A stretch of 64,000 nt of DNA from NCBI RefSeq assembly GCF_001758195.1, contig NZ_MASR01000001.1, positions 2,728,001 to 2,792,000 of the forward strand, in the 5' to 3' direction. Origin of the DNA: Pseudohongiella acticola (GTDB lineage: Bacteria; Pseudomonadota; Gammaproteobacteria; Pseudomonadales; Pseudohongiellaceae). Positions 61,204-64,000 of the stretch are shown here, piece after piece (positions within the stretch are counted from its first letter, which is position 1; each line of letters opens with the position of its first letter). The position numbers and the translations under genes were made by a program. The notes below the pieces were generated by a model that saw nothing but the letters and a program-made list of their open reading frames with translations, had not been told where the DNA came from and made no database searches.

Positions 61204-61958
61204 TGATTCAACCTCGGGTACAGACGATCGTACCGCACCAGCATGTAATATCCCGCCAGCAGTGTTGCCAGACTGATACCCAGAATGCTCAGCAAGGAGG
61301 TCAATGAAGGGCTGTTATGGTGGACCAGAACGTCGCGGTAAGCATTGATCAGCGCGAACATGGGGTTCATGTTAAACCATGGTTGCAGGCTCTCGGGAAT
61401 GGTGCTGGTGCCGTAAAAAACACCTGAAAGGAAAAACAGCAATGTCATCATTTTGTCGAAAATCAGGCGCAGATCCGGAATGAAGGGCGTCACTGCCGCG
61501 ACCAGAAATGACGCCGATACCACCAGCAGCAACTGAAGGGGTACCAGGCCTAACAGCCAGAACCACTGGAAGGACACCCCGCTGCGCCAGGCGTGAAACA
61601 CCAGCAACAGTCCCAGTATCAGGAGAAACTTGACGGTATTGGCGGCGACGGCGATGCCGGGGAACACCAGTTTTGGCAAATATACTCGATTGATCAGGCC
61701 GTTGTTGCTGTGGATGCTGTCCATGGAGGCCCGTACGGCGCCATCAAACCATTTCCAGACCACCAGGCCGGTGATCAGTATGTCCAGGTAGTGCGGTGTG
61801 CCACGATCGAAAATCAATCCGAAGACAATATAGAACACGCCCAGATACAAAACGGGTTCCAGTATCCACCAGGCGTAACCCATGTAAGCGCGCGATGATT
61901 CAGTCTTTAACTGAGCGATAGCGCGATACAGGACAAAATCCATGTCTTTGCGGTTCAT
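61200..61958 (-). CDS. ABC transporter permease (Wzm-type)
   Basis: A 252-residue inner-membrane permease with six helices and an N-terminal amphipathic stretch. It is an ABC-2 polysaccharide exporter subunit: WILEPVLYLGVFYIVFGLIF near the start, LINRVYLPKLVFPG in the middle and the WFNMNPMFALINAYRDVLV region after the fifth helix. With the ATPase it would move a lipid-linked glycan to the periplasmic face. It is the first gene of the nine-gene minus-strand operon and lies 41 bp from the divergent sulfotransferase gene. Confidence 0.92.
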   Translation of the reverse strand: MNRKDMDFVLYRAIAQLKTESSRAYMGYAWWILEPVLYLGVFYIVFGLIFDRGTPHYLDILITGLVVWKWFDGAVRASMDSIHSNNGLINRVYLPKLVFPGIAVAANTVKFLLILGLLLVFHAWRSGVSFQWFWLLGLVPLQLLLVVSASFLVAAVTPFIPDLRLIFDKMMTLLFFLSGVFYGTSTIPESLQPWFNMNPMFALINAYRDVLVHHNSPSLTSLLSILGISLATLLAGYYMLVRYDRLYPRLNQ

Positions 61959-61999
61959 TGGCTGCTCACCTGTGGGTGCGAATGGGTTAGAATGCGTGG

Positions 62000-62758
62000 A
62001 TGATAATAGCCAAAGCCGGAGAACTGCTGCAACGTCTGATTGTCCGCCGCGCCAAGCAGCCGACAGGCATCTGTGTGCTCGGTATGCATCGAAGCGGTAC
62101 CAGTTTTGTTACCGGTTCGCTGCAGTCGGCAGGTGCTTCCCTGTATCGTTTTCATAGCCATAATCCATTCAACCTGAAAGGCAACCGGGAGAATCCCGAT
62201 GTGGTTGCGCTGAATGACGACGTGTTGCATGCCAATGGCGGAAGCTGGGATCAGCCACCGTCAAAGGTGAACTGGCACCCGGAGCATGATCAACGTGCAA
62301 TCGAGATCCTGACGGCGTTGTCGGCCTATCCGGTATGGGCATTCAAAGATCCTCGCACATTGCTGACGCTTGAAGGCTGGCAACGGCATGCGCCTGATAT
62401 TCGATATGTTGGTATTTTCCGGCATCCGGCGCGCGTAGTGCGCTCGTTGCACAGCCGGGATCAAACGCTGAGCCATGAAGACGGTGAACAGCTTTGGCTG
62501 GCGTATAACCAGCGCTTGCTGGCCCTGCGTCAACGTCAGGAATTTCCGCTGCTGTGCTTCGACGTGGCACCGGATATTCTGCTGCAGCAGCTCCAGCGGG
62601 TTTGCACCGGGCTCGGGCTGGACGGCGACAGGGCGACAGACTTTTTTGAGCATACCCTGATAAATCAGTCGGCCGGCAATGACTCCTCTGAGCAACAGGT
62701 GTCAGAGCACTCGCTGGCACTGTATGCCCAGCTGCAGGGTTACTGTAGTCTGAGCTAG
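62000..62758 (+). CDS. Sulfotransferase family protein
   Basis: A 252-residue protein with the PAPS phosphate loop LGMHRSGTSFVTGSL (about 27-41), a second site FKDPRTLLTLEGW and the 3'-phosphate helix FRHPARVVRSLHSRD. It is the third sulfotransferase-type gene of this locus and the only gene on the plus strand here, sharing a 41-bp divergent promoter region with the exporter operon. Its TAG and that of the glycosyltransferase gene share the palindrome CTAG. Confidence 0.85.
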   Translation: MIIAKAGELLQRLIVRRAKQPTGICVLGMHRSGTSFVTGSLQSAGASLYRFHSHNPFNLKGNRENPDVVALNDDVLHANGGSWDQPPSKVNWHPEHDQRAIEILTALSAYPVWAFKDPRTLLTLEGWQRHAPDIRYVGIFRHPARVVRSLHSRDQTLSHEDGEQLWLAYNQRLLALRQRQEFPLLCFDVAPDILLQQLQRVCTGLGLDGDRATDFFEHTLINQSAGNDSSEQQVSEHSLALYAQLQGYCSLS

Positions 62759-64000
62759 TCAGCATGATCATGTAGTGGCCTTTGGGTAAACCATCGTTTG
62801 ACATTGCGGCGCAGCGATAGCGGAAGCAAATTGGCAATCATGCCAATAAACCGGTGCGAGTGCAGCCAGAGCAACAAACGGAAAATTTTTCGCCGCGAGG
62901 GCTGCATGGCGGGAATTTCCGGCAACCAGTAAGCGAGCAATAATTGCAAGGGCTGGGTTATCGCCTGGTACAGGTGTGCCGGATCTGAATCAGGACGACA
63001 CTCGTCAGGGCTGGCGGCGTCGACAAAATAATCGCTGTGGTAGTCAAAGCTGCTGTTCGGTTGATCTGACCATGCTTCCAGAGAGGCTTGATCCTGCAGC
63101 GATGTACGAATACGCATCAGCGTGTCCAGGCATTGTTGTGGGCTGGCGCGCCAATCGATGGACCAGGAGCCAGGTCTACCTTGCAGACGTTCGGGAAAAG
63201 CACCCAGGTCGGGATACATCACTGGTAGCCCATCTTTCATGGCCCGGCTTAAGGTGTAGCTGTAGGTCTCCGGCCAAAGGCAGGGGAACCAGACCAGGTG
63301 TGGTTGCTCGCGCTGCAGCAGTGCGGCAAGGTCCTGATCCCGGTAACTGCCGGTTACGTTGACGGCGGCTGCAAGCCGGCGGTAAGCATAACCTATCAGC
63401 GTGAAGCGGATAGGCAGCCCTTTTTTTTCTGCCAGCAACGCTGTGCGTTCGAGCATATCGGCGCCCTTGATACGACTCAATGCCCCCAGCACCACTACAT
63501 GCATGTCCTGTTCAGGGCTTTGTGAGGGCAGGGTCACATCAGGGTAAGGTGTACTACGCTCATGATCCGGATGGAATGTAATGCAGGGAGACAGCCACGG
63601 AAAGTACTCCTGGTATATTGCGGCAGCCGCGTTCGATGGAATAAAGACGCGCCGGGCCGATCGTAGTATCGGCGCCCAGTGGTCGCGCCATGCCGCTGCC
63701 GTCATGTTGACAGGAAAAGGGGCAGGGAGGGAGCATTGTTCATCGCGCAGCCGCGGGTCACTGCAAAAGTAATCATCCCTATCGGTCAATGCCGGATTGA
63801 TATGCAGAAAATAGTAATCATGCAGTGTCACATCGACAGGCCGGTCCAGAGCCTTCAGAAGATCATGAATGCGTTGCTCCCAGCCCTTGATGTGATGCAG
63901 GTGGACGCTGGTCAGTTGCAGCTTTTGCAGTAGAGAGACCAGGTGGTCAATATCGCGCCAGGGAATCTGGAATAACCCTCCATTCGTGACCGTGGGGAAT
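62755..64000 (-). CDS. Glycosyltransferase (GT4-like), N-terminus outside the window
   Basis: The frame is open to the right edge, so the GTG at 63831 is internal and at least 414 residues are coded here. The visible N-terminal part has HLHHIKGWE and VTLHDYYFLHINPAL, typical of the acceptor domain of family 4 enzymes; the C-terminal domain has HVVVLGALSRIKGADMLER, PHLVWFPCLWPETYSYTLSRAM and YPDLGAFPERL, where the glutamate of PETYSYT corresponds to the family's donor-binding EX7E region. It should add a sugar in the cytoplasm to the glycan of this locus. Confidence 0.85.
   Translation of the reverse strand, partial: FPTVTNGGLFQIPWRDIDHLVSLLQKLQLTSVHLHHIKGWEQRIHDLLKALDRPVDVTLHDYYFLHINPALTDRDDYFCSDPRLRDEQCSLPAPFPVNMTAAAWRDHWAPILRSARRVFIPSNAAAAIYQEYFPWLSPCITFHPDHERSTPYPDVTLPSQSPEQDMHVVVLGALSRIKGADMLERTALLAEKKGLPIRFTLIGYAYRRLAAAVNVTGSYRDQDLAALLQREQPHLVWFPCLWPETYSYTLSRAMKDGLPVMYPDLGAFPERLQGRPGSWSIDWRASPQQCLDTLMRIRTSLQDQASLEAWSDQPNSSFDYHSDYFVDAASPDECRPDSDPAHLYQAITQPLQLLLAYWLPEIPAMQPSRRKIFRLLLWLHSHRFIGMIANLLPLSLRRNVKRWFTQRPLHDHAD

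Noticed and set aside
1-64000. Prophage, integron, insertion sequence, CRISPR, tRNA or rRNA
   Set aside because: No integrase, transposase, structural phage gene, regularly spaced repeat or RNA gene was recognised on either strand.

Overview
The window looks like chromosome from a Gram-negative, probably aquatic gammaproteobacterium of moderate GC content. The inference rests on two TonB-dependent receptors, outer-membrane style signal peptides, cyclic-di-GMP signalling proteins, an RhlE-type helicase, an AGCS symporter, a MarC protein and an ABC-exported polysaccharide locus. No tRNA, rRNA, CRISPR array, insertion sequence or prophage was seen. Genes are densely packed, many with 1-8 nt start/stop overlaps. 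Both edges cut a gene: an MFS transporter on the left and a glycosyltransferase on the right.

Left part (1-18 kb): CYTH triphosphatase, glutathione transferase and DUF3047 genes; a two-gene signalling operon (hybrid histidine kinase, then a REC-EAL-GAF-GGDEF protein); NAD-type glutamate dehydrogenase convergent with an RhlE-like helicase; a TonB-dependent receptor; and a NosR-like flavin/iron-sulfur membrane protein coupled to a Na+/Ca2+ exchanger.

18.2-26.2 kb: a seven-gene minus-strand operon encoding a HAD-UbiA fusion, a DprE1-like oxidase, a DprE2-like reductase, a multi-spanning membrane protein, an epimerase, an FAD oxidoreductase and a GtrA protein. The set parallels the mycobacterial genes that make and use polyprenyl-phosphoryl-D-arabinofuranose, so I propose D-arabinofuranose transfer to a surface structure.

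26.3-34.6 kb: a second kinase/REC-EAL pair, transcribed away from a phosphate-acquisition cluster (TonB receptor, AP-superfamily phosphodiesterase, PhoD-like phosphatase). Upstream of the receptor lie five 7-bp Pho-box half sites at an exact 11-bp period.

34.7-51.9 kb: ordinary metabolic and transport genes plus several oddities: an ECF sigma/anti-sigma operon preceded by a 15-bp tandem repeat, a histidine-kinase-like protein without its catalytic residues, a stand-alone Hen1-like methyltransferase, and a fusion of glycerophosphodiesterase and amidase.

51.9-53.0 kb: a small AT-richer island with a 63-residue peptide bearing a microcin V-type double-glycine leader, a 99-residue two-helix membrane protein that could be its immunity protein, and the broken end of a serine hydrolase gene.

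53.0-64 kb: a surface polysaccharide locus. Nine minus-strand genes run with overlapping or nearly touching ends: Wzm/Wzt-like ABC exporter, a sulfotransferase-like protein with a coiled coil, a 2OG-Fe(II) oxygenase, one single and one tandem GT2 glycosyltransferase, a PhyH dioxygenase, a sulfotransferase and a methyltransferase. A third sulfotransferase and a further glycosyltransferase follow at the right edge.
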